This document shows positions 52,801 through 62,154 of a DNA stretch of 64,000 bases, one piece after another (positions within the stretch are counted from its first letter, which is position 1; each line of letters begins with the position of its first letter). A program made the translations under genes and the position numbers. The notes under the pieces were generated by a model. It was not told the DNA's origin and did no database searches. It worked only from the letters and a program-made list of their open reading frames with translations. The stretch is from Sordariomycetes sp. S80-01Y (taxonomy: Eukaryota > Ascomycota > Sordariomycetes), in assembly GCA_037042185.1 (NCBI GenBank), contig JAXQJY010000031.1, positions 186,001 through 250,000 on the forward strand, read 5' to 3'.

Positions 52801-55800
52801 CAGCCGGCGGTCAGCTCTGGGAACTTCCAGCGGAGGCCCCTGTCTGCGGTTGGTATGTTCTCGCCGCAGTCGGCTGCTCCTCGACAGGCGCAGTTCGGCC
52901 TGGACGTCCCTCCAATGCCGTCGCTACCAGCGCAGGTTTCTGAGCAGCCTTATCGATGGGGACAGACTAGTAATTCCGCGGCCCAGCAGACCTACCGACG
53001 GAGACAGACAAGCAGCTTCACGACCCAGCAGCAGCAGACCCAGCAGCATGACCAGCAGCATCCGCAGCAGGTTCGGCAGCAGCAGCAGGATCAGCCGCAG
53101 ACTCCGTCACGAAACCCATTCCACATGACTCTGGAAGCTCAGAGTCAGCCAACCTGGATGACGACTGCACCAACTGCAGGGAGCAGCCCAGCACAGGCCC
53201 CTCTGCCTCAAACAGTAGAAAACCCTCCCCGAGCAGTCCTGAACATAGCCGGGCCACAGGTTGACTTCACCACGCCTTCGCAACAAGTCCAAGCGCCCGC
53301 AACACAGACTCCCTCATCAAATCTGCCTATAGATATAGATCTGATGGACCCAAATTTCATCGAATCTTCACCGGAGCTAGATGCGTTGACAGACGAGCTT
53401 CGTGAATTGATCGAACGGGACGAAGTCTTTGGCCAGGGCCAAAACTCACAACTAAACGACGATGCTCAAGATCGTGGTAATGTCCCACAGCAGGAGGGTG
53501 CGCAGCCCGAAGGCTTTGATGCTCTTATGGCTTTCAATGAGGGTAGGCTTGCAGTCGAAGAACTGCCAGGCGACGTCTCCAGTCGAGCGTTCGCGACTGT
53601 TCTGGCTCGAGCCCTTCGGCATCTCCAAGGTCGCCCTACCAGCAACCCGCCTGATTACCATGCCTGGAGTCAGTTCTTCACTGAGCAGAATCATCTCTGG
53701 GTCATGCTTAATGAACAGCAACGCGACTACTTCAGGTTGTGGACCAACAGGAGCCTTTACGACATCATAGCTGAGATCCCCCGTTCTCAGGAATGGAACA
53801 CGAGCATTGAAATGTTCCAGGAGGTCGTGGGAGCGGCCTTCCGGCACCTTTCCACGCCGTTTGTAGCCCCTAGACCATGGGTGCATCACGGAATCGCTCG
53901 CCGGTGGTACGGCCACCACTTCCACATGGTTCAATACCTTGACAGATCGAGGGGATGGACACCGCATGGTCCGAGCGATCAAGCGAGTCTGTGGGAACTC
54001 CTGTACCTTGGCTCCGTGGATGAGCAGTCTGAGGCCAACACACGGGCCCAAGGAGATGGGAACACAGGTCATGGTGAGCCAGGCAATGGATATCATCACC
54101 AAACTTCTTTCAACCCTGATTTGGGTGCCTCGCAACATGAGACCGGCGAGACCTCGACGCCCACGGAAACTCAGTCTCTAGAGACTTCGCCGGCCCAAAG
54201 GCCCGATCCTCATCGCATGCAGGTTGGTGGTCTTCAAACCCCCGGAACGCGCCCTCCGACAGGACCATCTCGATTGCGCGAGGAATATATAGCTTCGTCG
54301 AGCTCATCGTCGGGCAATAGCAGCTCAAAGGCTCCGAGGGTAGCCAGATCAACAAGCGACGACCCACGACCGGCCCTCGAGCTACGAGAAGAGGACGATC
54401 CCAGCATCGTCTATCGAGACCCAGAGGAGACTGCCAATCAGCATGATGATGTCGAATTCACCCTGGAGCCCGCAGCGCCTAGGCGCCGCTTGAGCCACCG
54501 GGACTGGACCGAGGCATACGATGGTCGGTACGCAGATATGCTTGTTGGCGAGAACTTTGAGCCGGGGACTTCATCTCTCGCAGAGGATCGCCAGGTTGTC
54601 ATTTCCCTGAGGAACGAAGGTGTATGGCCCCCTGAAGGCTGGATCGTGGACAGGTTTGGCATCCACGACGAGGATTTCCTGTTCTCGCTGGGGATGCAGA
54701 ACACGATTGACGGGCGAGCTCTCCAAGAGGAATGGAAAGACAGGTTCAGCGGTGAGCAGACGGGTGCGCGAGGGAGCCCTAGCACCCCTAAACCGACGTC
54801 CTTTGTAGGAGGTGAAACGACGCCTGGTCCTGAAGGCGGCTGGGACACGCCAGAATCGCGGAGGAGGAGGCGCGAGTTGGAAGAACAGAGGCGTCAGAAG
54901 GACGAAGACGAAGCCGCGGAGAAAATCGAGGCGGCTGAAGCGGCTACACAGCGGGCCATGGCACGCCGCCAGATCATGCCCCTTCCGTCGAGGTCTTCGA
55001 GGTCACGACAGAGCAGCACCACGACCGAAACGTATCCTGCTTCTCCAGTTGGAAACACGCCCGGAGCTCTGTCTCAACCAGAGCGAGTTCTTGATTCCGA
55101 CGAGCCTTCTACCCCGACAGCACCATCGACGCACGCGCCAGCCGAGTTCGTGCTTTCGTCCCCCAGCTCGCGCCACATGAGCTCTGGCGTCAGGGCTGGC
55201 ATGCAGGCGCGCCGTAGAGAGCAGGCCCGGAGAGCTTTGAACCCTCTGCAAACAATCCCAGAAAGCGTGCCGGCGCCTACGACAACAATGGAGCAGCAGA
55301 GGGGACTCCCCGGCACCGATGCCCCGGAGCGGCACGAGCCTGGCACTCCTGATGAGCAGCGTGCGAGAATGAACGAGGCGGCTCGGCGAATGGGGCGAAT
55401 GACCAGGACGGAGCTAGAGGCCTACTCGCAGCAAGACGACGATAATGACGAGCTGGACATCTGGAGTGCGAATGCTGGTGATGAAACCCCCAGGAATCCG
55501 CGAGCACCACGCCCCTCTGACTCTGGCTGGGGCAGGCCGCCTCCATCACCACACTTCCCGCCACCAAGGGCTATCCCTGGAACGCAAACCCCAGCATCGT
55601 CAACTACTCAGACCCAACAGCAATCCGAGGCCGATTTCAGCATGGGAGAAGCGCCAATGACCGAGGGCGAGATCCGCCAGGAGCGCGTAGAGCGATTCCG
55701 CAAAAACGGGCTGTTCAGACCACTCCAGAGGCAATCCTCGAGCCCGGCCGGCTCGTCTCCCAAGTCGCCCTCGGTGCAGAGCCCAGCTGGCAGCCGAACA

Positions 55801-56013
55801 CCCACGGGAGGACCCCCCCGGATGTCAATCCAAGAAGCGAACCGCCTTCAGAAGGAACAGGCGGAGATGCGTACAGCCGATGATACCGCAAAGGCATTGG
55901 AGCGTGAGGAGAGGAGGAAGGCAAAGGAGGAGAAGGACCGGAAACGGATGGAGGCCATCAAAAAGGCCAACAAGAAGATGGATGAAGAAGACGAGGATTC
56001 GGTGGAGGAGTGA
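49810..56013 (+). CDS. Giant membrane/coiled-coil/disordered protein of unknown function (2067 aa)
   Basis: One uninterrupted exon. Residues about 15-125 hold three hydrophobic segments (AHFSVFTVFLFFIAHR, IVSSSLLVVAATSIW, AIETVLTLLFLYLI). Continuous coiled coil runs from about 130 to 380 (heptads of L/I with E/K/R/Q). A Ser/Thr/Pro/Gln/Lys-rich stretch of about 800 residues follows, including short imperfect repeats (PQPSVGAST, QPPAGASTG, PQPSPGTTV) and four NPF tripeptides. A probably folded region around 1240-1420 is rich in Trp, Phe and His (YHAWSQFFTEQNHLWVML, RPWVHHGIARRWYGHHFHM). A second block (GVWPPEGWIVDRFGIHDEDF) lies near 1600. The tail is a Lys/Glu helix ending DEEDEDSVEE. I recognise no family. 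The unbroken frame over 6.2 kb makes a real gene certain. Confidence 0.88.
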   Translation: MLTTTHIPLRDEIAYMAVYLYHFLLDSWVAPYAHFSVFTVFLFFIAHRTNLTNATIVSSSLLVVAATSIWNSLPGLGRFEWPNLLGDWNKIRRVAIETVLTLLFLYLIRNRTVGRVSAPPTPVEVERLRSGNHVLRNTVRELREVIDAMNGEVARLRKQLSELQKRILAFSNEVKDRTCAQRAEIRRLTNELFHLRRAVQQRENYINTLRAEVTVLRRREDQFKKDLYNRETEIAEHKSQQVPKDNNIASLTRQLNQRDATIQQLQRRVRDLELQDIYLIEAKNNLAAKNKVMSDLENKLKTRDAEFLKLSEQFADKEATETQLAEKTKLAEALDVQITIMNARFARQTPQLNKREAEVKSLKAQLEAANSAPMNTQDTATQTPSKGPPSQQPSTTEGVGRAPKSARQYTKTPGSEQGGKKKPALGMDKKQPPSRTPGKDEDKKDDDDNKPDPSGSGIMASDTLPSVAVTPTGPRTPRIVRGWSGVAQSSRPTVASRRGRDPKNLATINQAPSVAPPDNIEEKSSLAQSSSQPADACTGPPQVAAPVEPSTTPSPDPDLPPTREFASALRAARTTKQGNERKRNQKKSKKAAFKEATQHQNKDDASPRRQTASGEKKILDPEKQKKENKRKKDSFMAKQKKKAEDTQATDTPDAPPTQQQQGIADQRDPVEAPTQVPNDAILVDLTSPDIAPEPQPSVGASTETRNEPALQPPAGASTGPETEPQPSPGTTVEPRTQPQEVEVFVTKPSESPNPPKTAGWAPASNHSPLTPHHADGSSMQADSDVQRNGFLTAPGREQCKPTEDDAFASFDRMSEVIRDMDLSLARLDSESYGASLGGPAMQAEDVYTPGPTATELMQLDEQEPIAQPMDEDIVLEGGVNMDQRKEAEDADMQDSQSFTQSDAFLEAARQLSSNLRREEQQANHSLAASNPSQAQEQPVQSRVAHNPFAVPAGSNNTFNPSRVQENPAQSCIAPNPFAVPGHSTNTHNPFSPQEQPRQPAVSSGNFQRRPLSAVGMFSPQSAAPRQAQFGLDVPPMPSLPAQVSEQPYRWGQTSNSAAQQTYRRRQTSSFTTQQQQTQQHDQQHPQQVRQQQQDQPQTPSRNPFHMTLEAQSQPTWMTTAPTAGSSPAQAPLPQTVENPPRAVLNIAGPQVDFTTPSQQVQAPATQTPSSNLPIDIDLMDPNFIESSPELDALTDELRELIERDEVFGQGQNSQLNDDAQDRGNVPQQEGAQPEGFDALMAFNEGRLAVEELPGDVSSRAFATVLARALRHLQGRPTSNPPDYHAWSQFFTEQNHLWVMLNEQQRDYFRLWTNRSLYDIIAEIPRSQEWNTSIEMFQEVVGAAFRHLSTPFVAPRPWVHHGIARRWYGHHFHMVQYLDRSRGWTPHGPSDQASLWELLYLGSVDEQSEANTRAQGDGNTGHGEPGNGYHHQTSFNPDLGASQHETGETSTPTETQSLETSPAQRPDPHRMQVGGLQTPGTRPPTGPSRLREEYIASSSSSSGNSSSKAPRVARSTSDDPRPALELREEDDPSIVYRDPEETANQHDDVEFTLEPAAPRRRLSHRDWTEAYDGRYADMLVGENFEPGTSSLAEDRQVVISLRNEGVWPPEGWIVDRFGIHDEDFLFSLGMQNTIDGRALQEEWKDRFSGEQTGARGSPSTPKPTSFVGGETTPGPEGGWDTPESRRRRRELEEQRRQKDEDEAAEKIEAAEAATQRAMARRQIMPLPSRSSRSRQSSTTTETYPASPVGNTPGALSQPERVLDSDEPSTPTAPSTHAPAEFVLSSPSSRHMSSGVRAGMQARRREQARRALNPLQTIPESVPAPTTTMEQQRGLPGTDAPERHEPGTPDEQRARMNEAARRMGRMTRTELEAYSQQDDDNDELDIWSANAGDETPRNPRAPRPSDSGWGRPPPSPHFPPPRAIPGTQTPASSTTQTQQQSEADFSMGEAPMTEGEIRQERVERFRKNGLFRPLQRQSSSPAGSSPKSPSVQSPAGSRTPTGGPPRMSIQEANRLQKEQAEMRTADDTAKALEREERRKAKEEKDRKRMEAIKKANKKMDEEDEDSVEE

Positions 56014-56125
56014 TATTGCGCAAGTGATGTGATTTTCATCTGATTTTGGGACTGGATCTGTGCGAGGAGTTGGGGGGACTTGTGAGACACTTATAGAATT
56101 TGCCTACCATTGATTATGTGCCACC

Positions 56126-57515
56126 TCATCTAACCTTTGTCCACCCCTTTGTGTCCGAGTTCTTCTTCACGCCATCAGGCAATTCCTCAGTTGGGATGTC
56201 CTCAATCCTCCACGCGTCGTCCTCCAACACCTCCCAGTCTGGCCCCGCCGCGTCGCCTAGCAGCTTGCGCCTAAGCTTGTCTGCGAGTTTGACCGGGCTG
56301 GGCACTTTGAAGGCCTTGATGACTTCGGCGCCCTCTGCGCCGGCCAGCGAATAAAACATGGTGCCGTGGGAGTAGCGCCCTAACCACGTCGTGTTGGGGT
56401 TCTCTTCAGTTGGAGGCCGAGGTTGCTGAGCGGGCGTCTGAACGAGCAAGGTGTGCAGGTTGCGGCCGATCTGGCAGACCTCGTCGAAGGGTGACCTGTC
56501 GCCTACGTGGATTCCCTGGGAGTTGCAAAGCCAGGCGATGTCGTAAGCTAGGAGGGCGACGCCTTCCAAGAAGTGGGAGTACGCGCTCGGGTCATCTTTG
56601 AGGAGCTGCGGCAGCGGTTTCGAGAGATGCAGCACGCGGGGTTTCGGAGCGTTCCGTGACCCCGTGTTGATAGTCGATGAGACAGGTGTGGTCGTAACTG
56701 ATGTGCCCGGAAATGACAGGTTCGGGTGTCGATAGGAGGGTGATAGGGCCATGACGGTCGGAAAGGGGTAATCCCTGTGTGGTGGGGTGACTTCAGCCGG
56801 CAGCCGAACAGCGAGATAGTGAGACGCCAAAGTCAGCAAATGGGATACATGCCCGAGCGAGGCTGTTATTAGCTCGGGTGGGAGATCTGTGAAGGTCAGT
56901 GAGCAGGCCTTGAGGACTCTGAGTAGACCAAGACGAACCGTTCATGGACAAGAGGTCGATGACAGGGACCTTTCCGATCTGATACTCAGGGGTCTTGCTG
57001 CCCTTCTTTGTGACTTTTCTCAGTCCGTAGAGATACGCAGCCTCAGCACAAAGGAAAGATCTAGTAGAGGCCATATCCTCTGCGCTCTGAGACCACCTGA
57101 ACTTGAGCATCTGAGTCGACTTTTCCACCTCTTTCAGCTGCCTCGCCCTCCTCTCCTCGACACCATCACTTGCCGAGGCAAGGTCACCCCGCCGCCTGGA
57201 GACGGCAGCCTTCTTTTTCCTGAGCTCATCCCTGGCCGTCTGGATCTCGTTGCGTAGCTTGTCCGCTGCGTCCAAGATCTCGGTCGTGCGCTGCTCGCTC
57301 ATCATCTGCTGCGCCTTGAGCTCATCCAGCGCATCCCAGCTGGGCTCGGCTCGCCCGCCAAGCAAATTTTGGATCTCATCCCGCAGACCCTCGGACTCTA
57401 TGAGGGTTCTGAGGTGGTTGATGCGGCCTTCGTATATCTGATTGCGCGTATCAACGGCGCAGAGGAAAGGTAGGCGTTTGACGTCGTGCGGGCGGCCGCA
57501 GATGTCGCATTCCAT
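56126..57515 (-). CDS. atg14: Autophagy PI3K-complex subunit ATG14
   Basis: Autophagy-specific subunit of the Vps34 PtdIns3-kinase complex I. Minus-strand exons 56939..57515 and 56126..56886, with a 52-nt intron, give 445 residues. The N-terminus has the Cys motif MECDICGRP ... PFLC that distinguishes ATG14 from VPS38. A coiled coil from about 60 to 150 binds Vps30/Beclin in the family. The second half carries SHYLAVRLPAEVTPPHRDYP and LLAYDIAWLCNSQGI, shared with UVRAG/Atg14. The junction rebuilds DLPPELITASLGHVSHLL, so the splice is secure. Confidence 0.9.
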
Positions 57516-58096
57516 GGCGGGTTGCTATTGTGATATCATCGGGTCGCAGGAGAACTGTGCAAATGAGAAGATATGGGATCGAAGACTGAATTGAAGAGGT
57601 CTTGTTGATGGCGAAAGATAAGATCGAAGTGGCAGATGACCGGTTCAGTGAAGGTCGGCGGCGGTGTCACGAGACCTGGATTGTGACAGGCAGTGAGTGG
57701 CTCACAAAGCACGGTGGGCCGTGGCTGGCGGACTAAGCGCTGTAACTAACTGGACAAAGGCAACTCTAAACCAACACTGCACGACGGGGCACTGACGATT
57801 TGACGTGATAACGCGACGATACGATGTGCGGTTAAAACTCAAAGTCACCATTGATGTTACTTCGCACTGAATGAGGTCATAAGCTTTCTCGCCTGGACTT
57901 GAGGTCGCACCTTCCCCAGCTTTGTGGTGACGCGCCTGCCCCTCGACGCGTCTCGCCCTCGCTCTTCCTCGTCAACTTCCGGCATCCAAGCCTTGCCAAC
58001 AATTTTCATCAACTGGTAGTACGCAATTACCAGCATCGCCTTCTCCGGATCACATTAGCACCGTTCTGCTCCGCGGAATCGCACATCGCCGCAGCC
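57516..58096. promoter_or_regulatory. Divergent promoter ATG14 / 58097 gene
   Basis: 581 bp between the two start codons. No repeat or small gene is evident. Confidence 0.45.
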
Positions 58097-58680
58097 ATGG
58101 CGGCGAATGAAACCCAAGACGACAGTGTCATCCCGGAGACTCAGTTCGATCCGCACCAGCAGCCACCTCCGCCGCCTGAGCTGCCCAACCACGGCCCGGA
58201 TCGTGCTGCTCAGAAGACACCTGAGCCTCAGAAACCACAGAACTCCAGACAAGCGGAAGACGAAACTGACGCTCCAGCCACGCCTCCCTCGCCCGACATG
58301 CCGTCAGCGTACGACTGGGATGACTTTGAGAGGCGATTTGAGCTGGCCCTGCAGGACGCTGATGAGAAGGAAAAGGCCATCTTGAGGGAGGCTGAGGGTC
58401 TGGCACAGGTGAGCACGGCATGTGTTCTGGTGCGAGCTTTACTGACACCTTCTAGTACTTCCGGGCGTGGGCTTCTGCTGCGTCAGCTCACGACGATGAG
58501 CGGGCGGTAAAGAGGCTGCAAACCCGCAAACACTATGTCAACATTCGCGAGAGGGAGATGTTGGAGAAACAGAACCACTGTCAGTTTGAACCTCGGGTGT
58601 TCTTTGCCCGTTGCTAACCGTGGCCAGACGAAGAGGTTGTCCGCGCTTTCGAGAGTGCTCTCGCTCTGTTGCGGGGGTAG
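58097..58680 (+). CDS. Small helical protein of unknown function
   Basis: Exons 58097..58408, 58456..58579 and 58628..58680 (introns 47 and 48 nt) encode 162 residues. I do not recognise the family. The first 75 residues are disordered, Pro/Gln/Glu-rich and include QDDSVIPETQFDP. From about 75 a continuous charged helix runs to the end (YDWDDFERRFELALQDADEK ... YFRAWASAASAHDDERAVKR ... EEVVRAFESALALLRG). Both splice junctions keep the amphipathic heptad pattern, which supports the model. It could be a small subunit of a larger complex. Confidence 0.7.
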
Positions 58681-58922
58681 ATCGACGAAGACGTCAGATA
58701 ACTGAAGCGATTTGCGCTTAGCAAAGACTCCGGGCATCCATTCCGCTCCTGGTCTAGAATCTTCATCTTGGAACCTTTCTGGCAATCTTGAAGCTTGCTG
58801 GGCTCTGGCACCTCCTGAGGGCCACGTGACCACTTGACGTGCCTGACCCACTTTTGGGTGACCAAGTCGACTTCACGCCAGGCTGAGGCGAGCGAACATC
58901 ATCCACGTCGCGTCGCGCCACG

Positions 58923-59507
58923 ATGCCGGAGACAGCCCACGACCGGCACGACAGTGAAACTTCGAAGGAAAAATGTGAAGCAACGCAGGTATCGCATGTA
59001 AGTGGGTCGGCTCTTTCTTTGATTTCTGCGCTGACTTTTCAGGACGACTTGTCAGCCTTTCACCATGCTCACTTTGGTGACGCTGCCATTGCTCAGTTCG
59101 GCCAGACATTTCTCAACCCAGCAGTGGGTGCCTCAAGCGACGATCCCGAGGAGCTTTGGGAAGAGGAGGATGAGCTCGGCTACTACGATGATGGTGTCAA
59201 ACGAACTCTGACTGACGACCAAATTGAAATGTTCCGGCACTCTGAGCTCAAGGAGCTGCGGCGGAAGGAAGAGAAGGCTGCGCTGAAGAAAGACAGACAG
59301 CATCAACGGAAAATCGACCATCCTGAGCGCGAGCCTGAGCCTGTGGTCGACAAAGCGCCGTTGGTGGAGTCCAGCATGCCTTCGCGATTTGAGAGCACCC
59401 GGAAGCGAAAGAAGCAACACCGACAGCCGCGAGAGCCAAAGCCAGACTTGCGCAAGCGGACTTGGGACGTGGTGGAGAAGGGCCTCGACACGCTGGACTA
59501 TGACTGA
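58923..59507 (+). CDS. Small fungal protein, probable DUF3807 family
   Basis: Exons 58923..58997 and 59043..59507 encode 179 residues. The 45-nt intron (GTAAGT ... CTGACTTTTCAG) is a multiple of three without stops, so the frame is open even if unspliced. After splicing, a short head is followed by DDLSAFHHAHFGDAAIAQFG, the type of motif I associate with DUF3807. An acidic stretch and a long Lys/Arg/Glu-rich helix (RHSELKELRRKEEKAALKKD) follow, then RKRKKQHRQPREPKPDLRKR and WDVVEKGLDTLDYD. The basic clusters suggest a nuclear protein. The family assignment is from memory of the motif only. Confidence 0.75.
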   Translation: MPETAHDRHDSETSKEKCEATQVSHVSGSALSLISALTFQDDLSAFHHAHFGDAAIAQFGQTFLNPAVGASSDDPEELWEEEDELGYYDDGVKRTLTDDQIEMFRHSELKELRRKEEKAALKKDRQHQRKIDHPEREPEPVVDKAPLVESSMPSRFESTRKRKKQHRQPREPKPDLRKRTWDVVEKGLDTLDYD

Positions 59508-60461
59508 GCTCATCACCGATCTGGATGATGTCTGACGGACGCGCATTGCGCAATCTGGTTGTCACAACCCTGTTGGTGAGTCAGTCCACTTTTGAACTAC
59601 GCTACATGATGAGAACTTCGTATCGTCATCCTTAGTCGGATCGCGAGGGCGGTGGATGCGGCATCGGCTTGCTGGTGCCGACTTCTAACACCTCCGACAT
59701 GTCGAGTCCATAATCTTCTCTCTGAGTTGCGACCTCTACCAACTGTTCTGTTAACTGCTGTCGACTTCCAAGCTGACCAAGAGACTAGGCCATGTAGGAG
59801 CATATCAGACCCACTGCCACCCTTTACTTTTGCCTAGGTCGACCCTGAATGGTGCAAATAGCATGTAAATCGGGTAGTAGCTGGCCGCTTTCGGCCGTTG
59901 GCCTACTATTGTAAACAGCTGATATGAGATGGTAGTACGGGACGCTGGAGCAGGATGCTGGAGCAGGACATTGACGTAACAATTACAAAAAGAGCCCACA
60001 GGGAGAAACGTAATAAGAACAAAGCCAACTCGAATTGCCCAACCAGCCGCGACTGCATTGACCTGTTCCTTGATCATTGATACAATGGCATCATCAGGGT
60101 CCGCGGCTTATCGCAGCCTGCGGGAGAAGCGATAAGCGCACGGACCACCTCGCGAAAAGTGGCGCCCTCAGGCTCCCCGCTACAGATGCCCGCACTTGCC
60201 CTGCTTGCAGTCACTGATACTCTGCATTGGCACTGGCATCGGAACGGCCCACTGCAACCTCAAGAGACGACTCCTCCTCCATCCCACCCACCGATCGACC
60301 GCGACTGCGACCGTAGCCTCGTCGGCTGACCCGTCTGTCCATTCTTTACCCTGCAGCGCCAGACGACCTGCGACGACTCTACACCAGCCCCCCAACCGAC
60401 AGCGTCACCGACGACGACGACATCGACCGCGCCTCCCGCCCCGCCGCTCGCAACCGTCACC
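59508..60461. other. Intergenic, upstream of CKA1
   Basis: 954 bp. It holds a short direct repeat (GCTGGAGCAGGA twice, near 59944-59968), an inverted pair of GATA motifs (60106-60137) and a CACC/CGAC-rich leader before ATG 60462. An upstream ATG at about 60187 opens a frame of roughly 48 codons. A 90-codon ATG ORF on the minus strand (59805-60077) is not called. Confidence 0.5.
60106..60137. promoter_or_regulatory. Inverted pair of GATA motifs
   Basis: GCTTATCGC (60106-60114) and GCGATAAGC (60129-60137) are exact reverse complements around a 14-nt spacer. Each carries GATAA, the core bound by fungal GATA factors such as AreA or the White Collar proteins. It lies about 325 bp before the CKA1 start. 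Confidence 0.5.
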
Positions 60462-61634
60462 ATGGCGCGCGTCTACGCCGACGTCAACCAGAGCATGCCA
60501 CGCAGCTACTGGGACTACGACTCTGTTAACATCAGTGAGTCTGGAGACTGTAATGCAGACGCGCTCAGCGCTGAGCCTCGTGAACCACCGCTGACCCCTC
60601 TGCAGGCTGGGGCGTCCTCGAGAACTACGAAGTCGTCCGCAAGATCGGCCGCGGCAAGTACTCCGAGGTCTTCGAAGGCATCAACATCGTCAACTACCAG
60701 AAATGCGTCATCAAGGTGCTCAAGCCCGTCAAGAAGAAGAAGATCAAGCGTGAGATCAAGATCCTGCAGAATCTGGCGGGGGGCCCCAATGTTATTGCCC
60801 TCCTCGACGTGGTCAGGGACTCGCAGAGCAAGACGCCGTCGCTCGTCTTCGAGTACGTCAACAACACCGACTTCCGCAGCCTGTACCCTAAGTTCAACGA
60901 CATCGACGTGCGGTTCTACATCCTGGAGCTGCTCAAGGCGCTGGACTTCTGCCACAGCAAGGGCATTATGCACAGAGACGTGAAGCCTCATAACGTTATG
61001 ATCGACCATGAGCAGCGCAAAGTTCGTACCCTCCCCTCGTCTGACAGCAACATGACTGACCTCTCAGCTTCGTCTCATCGACTGGGGTCTGGCCGAGTTC
61101 TACCACCCCGGCACAGAGTACAACGTGCGCGTCGCGTCGCGGTACTTCAAGGGGCCGGAGCTGCTCGTCGACTTCCAGGAGTACGACTACTCCCTCGACA
61201 TGTGGAGTCTCGGCGCTATGTTCGCCTCCATGATCTTCCGCAAGGAGCCCTTCTTCCACGGAAACAGCAACTCGGATCAGCTGGTCAAGATCGCCAAGGT
61301 TTTGGGCACCGATGACCTGTTCGACTACCTGGACAAGTACGAGATTGAGCTCGACACGCAGTACGACGACATCCTGGGCAGATTCCAGAAGAAACCCTGG
61401 CACAGCTTTGTCACGTCGGAGAACCAGCGATTTGTCACTAATGAAGCCATCGACTTCCTCGACAAGCTGCTGCGCTACGATCATCAAGTAAAGCCCACCA
61501 CCCCTCTGCTGCTCACAAGCGCTGACCCCGTCTAGGAACGGTTGACCGCAAAGGAAGCCCAGGGCCATCCCTACTTCAACCCCGTGCGCGATCCCGAAGT
61601 GTTTAAGCAGAACCTCGCCCAAGCAAAAGCTTAA
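60462..61634 (+). CDS. cka1: Casein kinase 2 catalytic subunit alpha
   Basis: Constitutively active acidophilic Ser/Thr kinase. Exons 60462..60534, 60606..61021, 61068..61487 and 61536..61634 encode 335 residues; introns are 71, 46, 46-type and 48 nt in order of position (61022..61067 is 46 nt, 61488..61535 is 48 nt). Kinase landmarks are GRGKYSEV (39-46), [19 protein letters not shown] (the basic substrate and heparin-binding cluster of CK2), [11 protein letters not shown] in place of DFG (168-170, a CK2 hallmark) and [21 protein letters not shown]. The last exon encodes [14 protein letters not shown]. All four junctions restore conserved CK2 sequence. Confidence 0.97.
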
Positions 61635-62154
61635 CTTAGCTTGGCGAAGAGTGCATCTTCAGCCCTTGCGGCGACCTCCACAAGTTCGTCATCACGAGTC
61701 CCATCGTCGGGGCGTTGCGAACAGCGGGCGACACTCTCCCTGTCGCGCTTCCAGGAAGCTGCGGGTCTTGCGAAGGCGGGTGGCAGCTCACCACCCGGTG
61801 CTACCAAGGCCTGGCATCGACTGCTCCGGGCGGAAGCAGTTGATGAGGGATACGCCTCGCATTGATGAAATATCGGACAACGATGTACGCATACGAACAT
61901 CCACCTCTCTTGCTCATTTCGGATACCAGGGTCTCGGCGTTCTGGAAAATTACGCGGGGAAAGGGGCATCGGCGGCGTGAGGGACAGGCCGGCAGCAGAG
62001 GAGGGTTTTAGTTATCTTTGCAGTAGCGTTTATGCATTAGGGGTTCCAGCGGCAGGTGAAGTCAATGTGTGTGTACATCGTAGTTGTGAAGCAACTCTGT
62101 ATCTTGTAGATCGTGCAAAGCCTATTTGAATCTACACTTTTCTATATCCATCCC
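61635..62154. other. Convergent intergenic, CKA1 / Scm3-like
   Basis: 520 bp between two 3' ends. Several short open frames overlap here on both strands, none with a recognisable motif. Confidence 0.45.

Noticed and set aside
59805-60077. 90-codon minus-strand ATG ORF with one hydrophobic segment
   Set aside because: It overlaps the CKA1 upstream region, and no homologous family comes to mind.
61631-61969. 112-codon minus-strand ORF ending inside the CKA1 stop region
   Set aside because: Although its end looks protein-like, it overlaps the CKA1 3' end, has competing frames on the plus strand and no known motif.
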